DNA from: Candidatus Thiodiazotropha sp. (ex Myrtea sp. 'scaly one' KF741663)
Lineage (GTDB): Bacteria > Pseudomonadota > Gammaproteobacteria > Chromatiales > Chromatiaceae
Reading direction: 5' to 3'
NCBI GenBank assembly: GCA_025655555.1
Contig: JAHXIQ010000001.1
Coordinates: 1 to 64,000 of the forward strand
DNA length: 64,000 bases
Below, piece after piece: positions 17,108 through 25,662 of this stretch. The position numbers were made by a program, and so were the translations under genes. The number at the start of each line of letters is the position of its first letter. The stretch's first letter is position 1. The notes under the pieces are model-generated. The model was not told the origin of the DNA and did not search any database. It saw only the letters and a program-made list of their open reading frames with translations.

Positions 17108-17782
17108 ATGCACCGTATCCTGATGATCGACGACGACCAGGCGCTGGCAACACCCTTGCGAGACTATTTCCAGCGCTATGGTCTCGAACTGGAGTCATCC
17201 CCCCTGCCCTCCGAGGGACTCGAACGGATTCGCCGTTCGCCACCAGACCTGGTGATCCTCGACATCATGCTGCCGGAGATGGATGGATTCGAGGTCTGCC
17301 GCAGAATCCGCCGGGAGAGCAATCTGCCGATTCTCATGCTGACCGCGCGAGGCGAGGTGATGGATCGTGTTGTCGGACTGGAGATCGGCGCCGATGACTA
17401 TCTGGCCAAACCCTTTGAGCCGCGTGAATTGGTGGCGCGCATCCAGAACATTCTCAAACGATCATCGGGCCAATCCGTGCCAGAGAAGAAGATAACCCTC
17501 GGAGAACTGGTGATCGACATTGAACAGCAAGAGGCCATACGGCAAGGTGAAATACTCAACCTGACCACCCTGGAGTTCCGACTGCTGGCACTGCTGGCAA
17601 ACCAGCCGGGCAAGGTATTCAGCCGGGATGAGATCCTTAACGGCATCAAGGGTGTCGAAGCAGATCTCTATACCCGCTCGGTGGATATTCTGATCAGCCG
17701 CCTGCGCCACAAGCTACAACCGCTCGATCTCATCAAAACAGTCTGGGGTAGCGGTTATCGCCTGATAGGTCCCAGCTCATGA
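17108..17782 (+). CDS. OmpR-family response regulator (CpxR-like)
   Basis: DNA-binding response regulator of 224 residues. The receiver domain (1-115) has the acidic cluster MIDDDQAL, the phospho-Asp in LVILDIMLPEMDG, and the Lys in YLAKPFEPREL. The C-terminal winged helix has TTLEFRLLALLANQPGKVFS and the ending KTVWGSGYRLIG. ATG 17108 follows CGGAAA; a longer frame opening at 16979 overlaps the Spy-like gene and is not needed. It overlaps the kinase by four bases (ATGA), so the pair is translationally coupled. Confidence 0.92.
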   Translation: MHRILMIDDDQALATPLRDYFQRYGLELESSPLPSEGLERIRRSPPDLVILDIMLPEMDGFEVCRRIRRESNLPILMLTARGEVMDRVVGLEIGADDYLAKPFEPRELVARIQNILKRSSGQSVPEKKITLGELVIDIEQQEAIRQGEILNLTTLEFRLLALLANQPGKVFSRDEILNGIKGVEADLYTRSVDILISRLRHKLQPLDLIKTVWGSGYRLIGPSS

Positions 17783-19083
17783 AGCGTCGCCACCGACTCA
17801 GCGGCAGGCTGATCCTGCTCTTCCTGCTCCTCGGGCTGCTCATCGCGCTGACGGTGAGAACCGGCTTTCGCTATGGCTTCCAGGACGAGTTTCGCAATCT
17901 GGCCACACCTCATTTAATGGAATATGTCGACCACCTGCGCCGTGAGATCGGCAATCCGCCAAACCGCGAAGCCGCTGCAGCACTCGCGCAACGGCTTGAT
18001 CTGCAGATCGCCATCCTCTCTCCCAACAGCAGTTGGTCAAGCCATGGCGTACCGGCCGATCCCGCAGACATCGAGTTTCATAGGCACCGGCTCAGCAACG
18101 GGCAGGAGATCGAAGCCGGCAGGAACGATCAGCAATTCATGCTACGCCTCAAGCAAGATGACCACACCCTGCTGCTCTCCCATATCAACCCCATAGAAAG
18201 CGGCAGACTACCGCTCATTATCAGTCTGACTATTATCGTGGTCTTGCTCATTATCGCCCTTGCCTACCATCTGGTGCGCAGACTCTTTCGTCCCATTGAG
18301 ACTATCCGCCAAGGCGTCACTCACTTTGGTGAAGGGGATCTGGGTCACCGCATTGCCGTCAGCCGCCGGGATGAGCTGGGGGAATTGGCCAACAGCATCA
18401 ACACCATGGCCGAAGAGATCCAGCAAATGCTGGAAAGCAAACGCCAGCTACTGCTGGCCATCAGTCATGAATTACGCTCACCCCTCACCCGCGCCAGAGT
18501 GAATGCAGAACTGATTGATGAGAGCGAGCCACAAAAACGCATCATCGATGACCTGCAACAAATGGAGGCCGAACTCACCGAACTGCTGGAGACAGAACGT
18601 CTCGGCAGCCGTCATGCCAGACTCGATTGCCAGCCCGTGTCTCCCAAGTTGCTGATCGACACTGTAGTGCAAAAACATTTCGACAAAGACGAACTCATCT
18701 GTCACCACGATAATGATGAAGAGATGATCAGCCTGGATGCAGTGCGCGTTAAATTAATGCTCAGGAACCTGCTGGAAAATGCACTGCGGCACACACCGGA
18801 AGGCATTGAACCACCCACTATCGACAGCCTGCTGACCGAACAGAACTGGGAAGTCTCTGTGACGAACGGCGGTCAGTGCATAACGGCGGAGCACCTACCC
18901 CACCTCACAGAACCCTTTTATCGGGCCGACAAAGCACGGCAGCGGGAGACCGGTGGCTATGGCCTGGGACTCTATCTCTGCCAGGTGATCGCACAGGCCC
19001 ATGGCGGGAGCTTATCGATCAGCAGTGAAAAACAAAAAGGAACAAGCGTCAGAGTTATCTTTCCTCGTAGAGACCACGACTAA
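17779..19083 (+). CDS. Sensor histidine kinase (CpxA-like) with altered G1 box
   Basis: Membrane sensor kinase of 434 residues: TM helix (about 10-27), periplasmic loop to about 140, second TM (about 141-165), HAMP (FRPIETIRQGVTHFGEGDLG), dimerisation H-box AISHELRSPLTRARVNAE, N-box LMLRNLLENALRHTPEG, and G2 box GGYGLGLYLCQVIAQAHGG. The G1 box, normally DxGxG after the central strand, reads VTNGGQCI here; the Asp that contacts adenine is replaced by Thr. This may weaken ATP binding or autophosphorylation. It pairs with the adjacent regulator and Spy-like gene in an envelope-stress or metal-response unit. Confidence 0.9.
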   Translation: MKRRHRLSGRLILLFLLLGLLIALTVRTGFRYGFQDEFRNLATPHLMEYVDHLRREIGNPPNREAAAALAQRLDLQIAILSPNSSWSSHGVPADPADIEFHRHRLSNGQEIEAGRNDQQFMLRLKQDDHTLLLSHINPIESGRLPLIISLTIIVVLLIIALAYHLVRRLFRPIETIRQGVTHFGEGDLGHRIAVSRRDELGELANSINTMAEEIQQMLESKRQLLLAISHELRSPLTRARVNAELIDESEPQKRIIDDLQQMEAELTELLETERLGSRHARLDCQPVSPKLLIDTVVQKHFDKDELICHHDNDEEMISLDAVRVKLMLRNLLENALRHTPEGIEPPTIDSLLTEQNWEVSVTNGGQCITAEHLPHLTEPFYRADKARQRETGGYGLGLYLCQVIAQAHGGSLSISSEKQKGTSVRVIFPRRDHD

Positions 19084-19118
19084 TTGACTCATAATGTCTA
19101 AGGAAGCTCTGAACAAGC

Positions 19119-19224
19119 CGTAGGTTGGGCCGACAAAGGAGGCCCAACATCACCATTGGTACCACCGAACGAGTCTTGTGTGGGGAGATAGATTGTTGGG
19201 CCTCCTTTGTCGGCCCAACCTACG
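19119..19224. repeat. 106-bp REP-like element with 31-bp perfect inverted repeats
   Basis: Arms at 19119-19149 and 19194-19224 are exact reverse complements beginning CGTAGGTTGGGCCGACAAAG. The GTAGGTTGGGC head is a common proteobacterial REP motif mobilised by REP-associated tyrosine transposases, and one such gene lies at 53974 in this window. The 44-bp middle has no coding sense. Confidence 0.75.
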
Positions 19225-19243
19225 CACTAGTTATATATGGGCA

Positions 19244-19584
19244 TTAGCAACCTGATGGTATCTCTACTTGCATTTCACTAACACGCTTAATATTTAATAA
19301 ACCATCATAGTCTGCCGCAAATCCGTCTAAAGCCACACCACTCTTTCTGCCGATAAAGCGAATAAATTCATATTCATAAGGCATCAAAGTATTTGCCTGA
19401 TGAAACTCACGTAATAACTCATAGACATCATTCGTAGTTTCAACCCAATAAACTAAATCAGAGCCACAAAGTTGAATTGAATTTACTTCATGCCCCCATG
19501 TGAATTACCTTCCAACAGTACGAGCTCATCCTCTTCCTGCATGCAGGATGCCAATAACAACGTGATAAAAGCGGCATATTTCAT
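19244..19584 (-). pseudogene. Frameshifted small lipoprotein gene
   Basis: Reading leftward from ATG 19584 gives MKYAAFITLLLASCMQEEDE, a lipoprotein signal with lipobox LLASC, but it stops after about 33 codons. A second frame then encodes a sensible C-terminal part (WGHEVNSIQLCGSDLVYWVE onward) and ends MQVEIPSGC at 19244. The two are joined if one base is added to the C5 run (G5 on the coding strand) at 19493-19497, giving about 113 residues. So this is a single-base contraction in a homopolymer: a true pseudogene, a slippage switch or a sequencing error. I recognise no family. Base composition is more A/T-rich than the neighbouring two-component genes. Confidence 0.7.
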
Positions 19585-19622
19585 TTGTTACGCATAAGCC
19601 TCAATAATGGGCAAGCTGTAGT

Positions 19623-19675
19623 AAAAGGGATCGGTGACAATTAATAATATGATAGATTTGTCACCGACCCCTTTT
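19623..19675. repeat. 53-bp inverted-repeat element, copy 1
   Basis: Arms AAAAGGGATCGGTGACAA and TTGTCACCGACCCCTTTT flank a 17-bp A/T-rich centre. The arm AAAAGGGGTCGGTGACAAA recurs at 62681-62700. It resembles the AAGGGGTC boundaries seen around the transposase at 53974, suggesting mobile non-autonomous elements. Confidence 0.6.
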
Positions 19676-19757
19676 CTATAACGCCAAGAGTAACCGGACT
19701 AATAAATTGGCGCGACGAAAGAGCGCCGCTTTATTGCGGTCCACGTTCATGCTATTT

Positions 19758-20513
19758 CTAGGCATTATTGGCCTTCATTTGCGCCGCAAATTCATGAACA
19801 ATATTGCATTCATGTTCAATTTGTTTTTTGTGTTCTTCAGTTAACTGATAAGCTTGCTTTTTATACCAATTATCAAATTTTTCTGAATTGTGATTCCAGG
19901 TATCTAGGAACGCAGATTCTGTTCTACTTATGTGCTCCCCGTTGGTTGTTCTAACCATAGCTGGAAATCCGTTATCCATAAACCTAATGTAGCATGTAAC
20001 TTTCTGATTAAGAGACAGAAAGGCATCAGAGTTTACGCCGATGCTGCTTGTACATTCATCCACTGGAACAATGCTCGATACTTTGGGCGACAACCCAAGC
20101 AGATGATGCCTATACAACACATGCTGGAATACCATATTTTTATTTGGATCTAGTATCTCTGGTCCGAACACAAATAATCTTCGTATATCCCAGCCATCAT
20201 CTTTTCGATTTAGCATTCCAGCTTCGTAGAATGCAAAAACATTTTGATTCATCCAGTGAATATCTATTTCGTTGTATGTGGCTGTAAGAAGTACTCCGGC
20301 ACCTTTTTCCCAGTCATCATGATCAGCATGCCATTCAACATAATTTACGAGAGAGGTTATCTCTGGAGGGTGAGTGGTAAATTCTTCAGAAAAGGAAGCT
20401 AATAGTATTTTTGCTTTCTTTGGCTCCTTCCATTTGTCGTAAATAGGCTCGAAGGCCTTCTTTGCAAGCCACTTTCCGTCTTTATAGATTCCATCGATAA
20501 GATCAATTTCCAC
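19758..20513 (-). CDS. Unknown 251-aa cytoplasmic protein
   Basis: Soluble protein with no signal peptide or membrane segment and no family I can name with certainty. It starts MEIDLIDGIYKDGKWLAKKA and contains NRKDDGWDIRRLFVFGPEIL followed by a HHLLGLSPKV segment. That layout resembles small effector domains in which a strand-rich core carries VRRLFV and a following LG-x-V strand, but this is a weak impression. The gene is more A/T-rich than its neighbours, is bounded by repeats on one side and a 500-bp gene-free stretch on the other, and lies alone, which suggests recent acquisition. Confidence 0.65.
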   Translation of the reverse strand: MEIDLIDGIYKDGKWLAKKAFEPIYDKWKEPKKAKILLASFSEEFTTHPPEITSLVNYVEWHADHDDWEKGAGVLLTATYNEIDIHWMNQNVFAFYEAGMLNRKDDGWDIRRLFVFGPEILDPNKNMVFQHVLYRHHLLGLSPKVSSIVPVDECTSSIGVNSDAFLSLNQKVTCYIRFMDNGFPAMVRTTNGEHISRTESAFLDTWNHNSEKFDNWYKKQAYQLTEEHKKQIEHECNIVHEFAAQMKANNA

Positions 20514-21020
20514 TGATATTCTCTCTGAATTACATTACCTAACATTGACATATATAGCTGGCACAAATATTGGGATATGTAGTGAAAACTTGATCATCCC
20601 TGGCATCACATTATCTTGATTATTTTGTTATTCCCTCTCCAGCCCTCCTAAGATGCCAGACTAAATCTTTGTTGTCTGTAGTCTTTTTCCTACATAGCTG
20701 CTCTCTCTAGACTAACTGAGGTCTAACCCATATTGTGCACTAACTGAATTAAACCCAATGATGACTCTCAGAGAACTCGATACTGACTCTTTTACAGTCG
20801 ACGACAAGATGATTTTACTCATCACCGACTCTTTGTGAGTCATCGTCGAGGGAATTTTACCCACTGGTGAGGCTTTTCATCTATCGGGCGATACTATTTT
20901 CATCACTCACAGGATGATATTTGGGAACTACCGAGTCCTTAGATCCTTTAATACGTCTATTCGGCAAGCAAACGACAGGGGTCAGAAAAACGGTATATTC
21001 AGACCATTGGCCAGATAGGT
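20514..21020. other. Gene-free stretch with weak tandem repeat
   Basis: No gene recognised. Two imperfect 42-bp units (20785-20826 and 20827-20868) each begin GACTCTTT and end in a TTTTAC-containing block. Each can fold a short GACTC/GAGTC-type hairpin. Function unknown. Confidence 0.35.
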
Positions 21021-22421
21021 TCAGCCAGTCTTTGACCTCATCCGATAGACTTTGCTCTGCTGTTTGACCTCATACATCTTCTGGTCAGCCGCCTTCAGTA
21101 GTTGATCCAGTGTCTCTCCATCGGCCGGAAAGCGGGATGATCCTATACTGGCGTGCAGATCAAGCCGATGCCCGTCGATATAGACCTTGCCTCTCATGTC
21201 TGACAGCAGGCTCTCGGCGAGGCTTTGTGATGCCTCGTCATCCTGAATGCCATCGGCCAGCACGATAAACTCATCGCCACCGATTCGCGCTGCGGTATCG
21301 ACGCTACGGATACCTGTCCGAAGGCGATTGGCCGCTTCCACCAGCAAACCGTCTCCGACTCTGTGCCCATAGCGGTCATTGACCGCTTTGAAATCATCCA
21401 GATCGATATAGTAGACACCGAAGCCACAACCGATTCGCTTGCAACGGGCAATCATCTGCTCGAATCTGTCTTCCAGCAGGCGCCGGTTAGGCAGCTCGGT
21501 AAGGTGGTCTTGCAGGGCCAGAGATCTGTTGATCTCCCGTGCACGCAGCAGGGCGGTGATGAGCAATCCAAAGATCAACGCACTGAACCAACCGACCAGC
21601 CGCGTTTGCCAGATCGTCCCATCCTGCGCCACCCAGCCCTCCACTGGCCTGGCCCCAATGAGCCAGCCACCGTTCGGCAGGAGTACCGACTGTAATACCG
21701 GGTCAGAGGTGAAAATGGTCGGATCGCCCATGATCATCTCTCCCGCATCCCCTTTGGCGTCCTTCCCCTGCAAGGCAAACTGAATACCATCCATCTCCAC
21801 TTCCAATCCGGCAGAACCGAATAGGGTTGGGATGTCGATAACGATGGAGGCGATACCCCAGTAGGAAGGCTTATGCACCGACAGATGTCCTCCCGAGCCA
21901 CCACGGGTATAGATCGGCGTGCGAGCGATGAAGGCCCGCCCACCCTGTACCAGATCGACCGGCCCGGCGACGAGGGTGCCTTTCTGCTCTATCGCCGCCT
22001 GGATTGCCGGCCACTGGTCCGGCATCTTTTTATACTCCAGCCCCAGGGCGGTCTCGTTCCCTGCAAGAGGAAAGAGATGGGTGATCACATTGTCTTTTGC
22101 CAATCCGATATTGCGGATATTGCGACCGACAGCGGTGATTTCACTTGCCAGGGCATCGAACTCGTCACTGTCGACCTCAGGGTTGATCGCCACATAGGCA
22201 ATCAGACCACGGGTGAGATGCAGAGTGGAGTTGATCTCCCCTTCGAGACGGGCGCGCAGGGTCACCACACGATTGAGTACCTCAATGCGCTGGTGTTCTA
22301 TTTGGTTGGTTTTCAGGAGATCAACGCTCCATTCGGTAGCAGCAGCCACAATGACCACCGCAAGCAAACCACCTATCCAACAACCCTTCACAGCACGCAA
22401 TAGAAATCTCCCAGTTCCCAT
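21021..22421 (-). CDS. Diguanylate cyclase with CHASE sensor
   Basis: Membrane c-di-GMP synthase of 466 residues. TM helix at about 15-30, a periplasmic CHASE domain (about 65-265; contains IGLAKDNVITHLFPLAGNET and YWGIASIVIDIPTLF), a second TM near 275-295, then GGDEF (about 300-460). The active site RIGGDEF is intact and an RxxD inhibitory site (RSVD) lies five residues before it. CHASE domains bind small extracellular ligands such as cytokinin-like or aromatic compounds; the ligand here is unknown. It is a single gene, with dgt downstream on the same strand further left-to-right. Confidence 0.92.
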   Translation of the reverse strand: MGTGRFLLRAVKGCWIGGLLAVVIVAAATEWSVDLLKTNQIEHQRIEVLNRVVTLRARLEGEINSTLHLTRGLIAYVAINPEVDSDEFDALASEITAVGRNIRNIGLAKDNVITHLFPLAGNETALGLEYKKMPDQWPAIQAAIEQKGTLVAGPVDLVQGGRAFIARTPIYTRGGSGGHLSVHKPSYWGIASIVIDIPTLFGSAGLEVEMDGIQFALQGKDAKGDAGEMIMGDPTIFTSDPVLQSVLLPNGGWLIGARPVEGWVAQDGTIWQTRLVGWFSALIFGLLITALLRAREINRSLALQDHLTELPNRRLLEDRFEQMIARCKRIGCGFGVYYIDLDDFKAVNDRYGHRVGDGLLVEAANRLRTGIRSVDTAARIGGDEFIVLADGIQDDEASQSLAESLLSDMRGKVYIDGHRLDLHASIGSSRFPADGETLDQLLKAADQKMYEVKQQSKVYRMRSKTG

Positions 22422-22523
22422 ACCACCTATTTTGAGGCGTCATTTGTGACGAATATCGATAGACTGAGCATAGCTGATCAGGCTTGAATAAATCCACGGC
22501 TGTTGTTGAAAAAGGTGATGTCC

Positions 22524-23888
22524 TTATCCACCAGGCAGAGATATGCCAGTCACTTTTTTATACAGCGAAACCGCGTAGGAATCGGTCATACCCGAAACAA
22601 AATCAGTCAGGCGCAGGAGACGTAGATACTCCTCCTCGGCGGGCCTGTGACCGGGTCCGAGGAACTGCTCGGGGATCAGGCGGATCATCATCTGGCTGCG
22701 AGGGCTGGCGTCCTGACCATGCTCTGCAACGTCGTCGATAATCGGAATAAACCGCTCAAGTAATTCGCTGATCACCTGAAAACCGGCGGTCTCGATCTCG
22801 ATCACCTCAGGGGCGACGTAGATCTTTTCAGTGGCCACTTCGATCAATCGGTCCATCTCTGCCCGGTGGGGAATCTTACTCATCAGGGGTTCATCGAATT
22901 GGCCAGCCAGAATTTCACGCTCCTGGTCGAGAAAGCAGGTGAGAATCTCGCTGATCGCCTGACTGATCACTTTTGCCCGCAGGAACTCAATCTTCTCCTT
23001 GTCACCGCTGATCCGGTTCAGACGGGACGAGAGCTTGGATGAGTCCGGCAACACCGCGCAAAACAGGTCCATCGCCTCCTGAAAGCTGAGATGGCCCAGC
23101 CGGTAACCATCTTCGATGTCGATCACCCGGTAGCAGATATCGTCCGCTGCCTCCACCAGAAAGGCCAGGGGATGACGATGCCAGACCGCCAACACCGGAT
23201 CGCGCCGGATCAACCCTACGGTCTCGGCCACTTCGGTAAAGTTGCGCTGATCCTCTGCGTTGAAGCCGGGCTTCTTGGCGCTGACACCCTCAAATCTCCC
23301 CTTGCCGATACAAGACTCACGGGGATACTTGGTAAACGCCGCCAGGGTGGCGCAGGTCAATTGTAATCCGCCCGGGTTATCGCGATTCTGCAGCCGTGTA
23401 ATGACACGAAAGCCTTGGGCGTTGCCCTCGAAATTAAGGAAGTCTTCCCGCTGACTCCCCTGCAGTACTGCCACCCGCTGCTTGCCGTATTCAGCATTCT
23501 CGGCCCAGTGGCGAATGGCATCTTCACCGGAGTGGCCAAACGGCGGGTTTCCGATATCGTGTGCCAAACAGGCTGCCGCACAGATATCGCCAAAATCGGA
23601 GGCCTCATAGGCCGTGAGTTCATGGCGGGCAATGATCTGCTCCCCCACCAGCGTGCCGAGCGAACGTCCCACACTAGAGGATTCGAGACTGTGGGTCAGA
23701 CGGGTACGTACATAGTCGATCTTGGAGAGCGGAAAGATCTGCGTCTTGTCCTGCATGCGCCGAAAGGCCGATGAGAAAATAATCCGGTCGAGGTCGCGCT
23801 GAAAGTCCGTGCGGGTGGCACTGCCTGTGGATTGTTCGCTCGAACCCAGACGTTTACGGGAGAGCAGTTGAGACCAGTTCATCGACAT
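22524..23888 (-). CDS. dgt: Deoxyguanosinetriphosphate triphosphohydrolase-like protein
   Basis: HD-superfamily dNTP triphosphohydrolase of 454 residues, which removes tripolyphosphate from dNTPs. The metal ligands are seen in RTRLTHSLESSSVGRSLG and AACLAHDIGNPPFGHSGE, with the further Asp in FLVEAADDICYRVIDIED. The N-terminal SAFRRMQDKTQIFPL is typical of dGTPase type 1. It ends near a membrane GGDEF gene and begins 60 bp from the EamA transporter gene on the same strand. Confidence 0.93.
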   Translation of the reverse strand: MSMNWSQLLSRKRLGSSEQSTGSATRTDFQRDLDRIIFSSAFRRMQDKTQIFPLSKIDYVRTRLTHSLESSSVGRSLGTLVGEQIIARHELTAYEASDFGDICAAACLAHDIGNPPFGHSGEDAIRHWAENAEYGKQRVAVLQGSQREDFLNFEGNAQGFRVITRLQNRDNPGGLQLTCATLAAFTKYPRESCIGKGRFEGVSAKKPGFNAEDQRNFTEVAETVGLIRRDPVLAVWHRHPLAFLVEAADDICYRVIDIEDGYRLGHLSFQEAMDLFCAVLPDSSKLSSRLNRISGDKEKIEFLRAKVISQAISEILTCFLDQEREILAGQFDEPLMSKIPHRAEMDRLIEVATEKIYVAPEVIEIETAGFQVISELLERFIPIIDDVAEHGQDASPRSQMMIRLIPEQFLGPGHRPAEEEYLRLLRLTDFVSGMTDSYAVSLYKKVTGISLPGG

Positions 23889-23949
23889 CAGTTATTCTCT
23901 ATTGAAAGCAGCGGTAACGGCATCAGGCCGCAACTGTCCGCTCATTGTA

Positions 23950-24837
23950 TCAGGGTCTTGCCGGATCGCTGACCAACGAGCCCGGTTTTGGTTCTCGTGA
24001 CCTCAGGGCGAGCATGCCAGCGACAAAAATCAGCAGCGCGCCCATCACGAACTGCAGACTTAAGGTCTCCCCCCAGAAGAGATAACCATAGACCGCACCA
24101 AACAGCACCGAGGTATAGGTAAAGGGACTGACCACACTCGCGGCAGCGATGGCATAACCGCGAGTCAGCAGTAACTGCCCCAGGGTGCCGCTCAAACCCA
24201 CCAACGCAAACAGTCCCCACTGCTGGGCATTCGGCTGCTGCCAGTGCCAAAACATGGGAAACACGGAGATCACTGAACTCATCAGAGCAAAGTAGAAGAC
24301 AACCCGCACGGAAGGTTCCGAACGACCGAGCCGCCGCAGACTGACCTTGGCCAGGGATGCCAGTACACCACCCAGCAGCCCCACCAGGGCGACGCGGCTG
24401 AACTCTCCTTCGGGATTGAGCACCAGTATGACACCCGCAAAACCTATACCCACCGCAAGCAGGATGGTCTTTCGCAACCGCTCACTGAGCCAGGCCCAGG
24501 CAATCAACGGCATGAAAAGCGGCGCCGTCATCTTCAGCAACATGCCGTCCGCCAGCGGCAGATGGGCCAAGGCATAGAAGAAGCAGTACATGGCCGAAAC
24601 ACCCGCTGTCGCCCGCAGCAGATGGAGACGAAAAATCCCGGTCTTGAGTATCCCGGGGCCGCTGTTCCAGACCAGGGGCGTCATCAATGCCAGGCCGATG
24701 ATATTGCGCATGAAGACGGCCATCTCGCTGGGTAGATCCGCTGTCACCATTTTCACAGCGGCGCCCATGGAGGCAAACATCAGTTCTGCCAGCAGGATGA
24801 AAAGTGCACCCAGCAGGAGATTCTGTCTATAAAGCAC
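23950..24837 (-). CDS. EamA/DMT-family transporter
   Basis: Inner-membrane transporter of 295 residues with about ten hydrophobic helices arranged as two five-helix EamA repeats (RhaT/YdcZ-type fold). The first repeat includes MRNIIGLALMTPLVW and LRATAGVSAMYCFFYALAHL, typical of the DMT superfamily; the second repeat ends with GALLIFVAGMLALRSR. The substrate cannot be deduced, as relatives export amino acids or metabolites. It starts at GTG 24837 and is divergent from the DUF2959 gene. Confidence 0.88.
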   Translation of the reverse strand: MLYRQNLLLGALFILLAELMFASMGAAVKMVTADLPSEMAVFMRNIIGLALMTPLVWNSGPGILKTGIFRLHLLRATAGVSAMYCFFYALAHLPLADGMLLKMTAPLFMPLIAWAWLSERLRKTILLAVGIGFAGVILVLNPEGEFSRVALVGLLGGVLASLAKVSLRRLGRSEPSVRVVFYFALMSSVISVFPMFWHWQQPNAQQWGLFALVGLSGTLGQLLLTRGYAIAAASVVSPFTYTSVLFGAVYGYLFWGETLSLQFVMGALLIFVAGMLALRSREPKPGSLVSDPARP

Positions 24838-24954
24838 GTTGGGTCATCACGGTGATTTGCAAACAATCCTGTCAATATGCCCGGCAATCGCCTTTGGCGA
24901 TCACTCTGTGGCAGAATGTGGCCAATCTATCAGATATCGAGGGGCACCGTTCAC

Positions 24955-25602
24955 ATGCTCGCAATACGTCTTTTCCCAATCCTCATCTTCCTGATCACAC
25001 TCTCCGGCTGCACCAGCGTTTACTACGATACGATGGAGAAAGTCGGCATCCACAAGCGTGACATTCTGGTCGACCGGGTGGAATCGGCACGTGACGCTCA
25101 GAGTGATGCCCAAGAGCAGTTCCAGTCGGCACTGGATCAGTTCGCATCAGTGGTGCAGCTGGAGGAGAGCAATCTCAAGCGGGCCTACGAAAGCCTAAAT
25201 GACGAGTACGAGGCCTGCGAGTCCTCAGCCTCTTCGGTTTCCAACCGTATTGAGAAGGTCGAGTCTGTCGCCGAAGACCTCTTCAAAGAGTGGCAGGCGG
25301 AACTCGATCTCTACCAGAACCAGAGCCTGAAGACCTCTAGCGCCAAGCAACTAAATCAGACCCGCCGGCGTTACAAAGAGATGCTGAGCAGCATGAAGCA
25401 GGCGGAGAAGACCATGCAGCCGGTACTCAACACTCTACGGGACAATGTGCTGTTTCTGAAACATAACCTGAATGCGCAGGCTATCGGCTCTTTGCGTGGA
25501 GAATTCACCACCCTGAAAACGGATATCGCCACACTGATCAAACGTATGAATCAATCTATCGAGAGATCGAACACGTTCATTCGCGACATGCAGACCTCCT
25601 GA
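24955..25602 (+). CDS. DUF2959 lipoprotein
   Basis: Lipoprotein of 215 residues. The N-terminus MLAIRLFPILIFLITLSGCT has a lipobox (LSGC), so it is anchored in the envelope. The rest is coiled-coil rich, starting YYDTMEKVGIHKRDILVDRV, which is the DUF2959 signature. Function is unknown. ATG 24955 is chosen because it places the signal peptide at the start; the frame opening at 24877 would add 26 unlikely residues. The PiT transporter gene follows after 60 bp on the same strand. Confidence 0.88.
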   Translation: MLAIRLFPILIFLITLSGCTSVYYDTMEKVGIHKRDILVDRVESARDAQSDAQEQFQSALDQFASVVQLEESNLKRAYESLNDEYEACESSASSVSNRIEKVESVAEDLFKEWQAELDLYQNQSLKTSSAKQLNQTRRRYKEMLSSMKQAEKTMQPVLNTLRDNVLFLKHNLNAQAIGSLRGEFTTLKTDIATLIKRMNQSIERSNTFIRDMQTS

Positions 25603-25662
25603 AAGGGAGCGACGTTTTAGCCGTCTTGTCAGGATTAGGTAATCGTCAAGCAACTGCCACAT

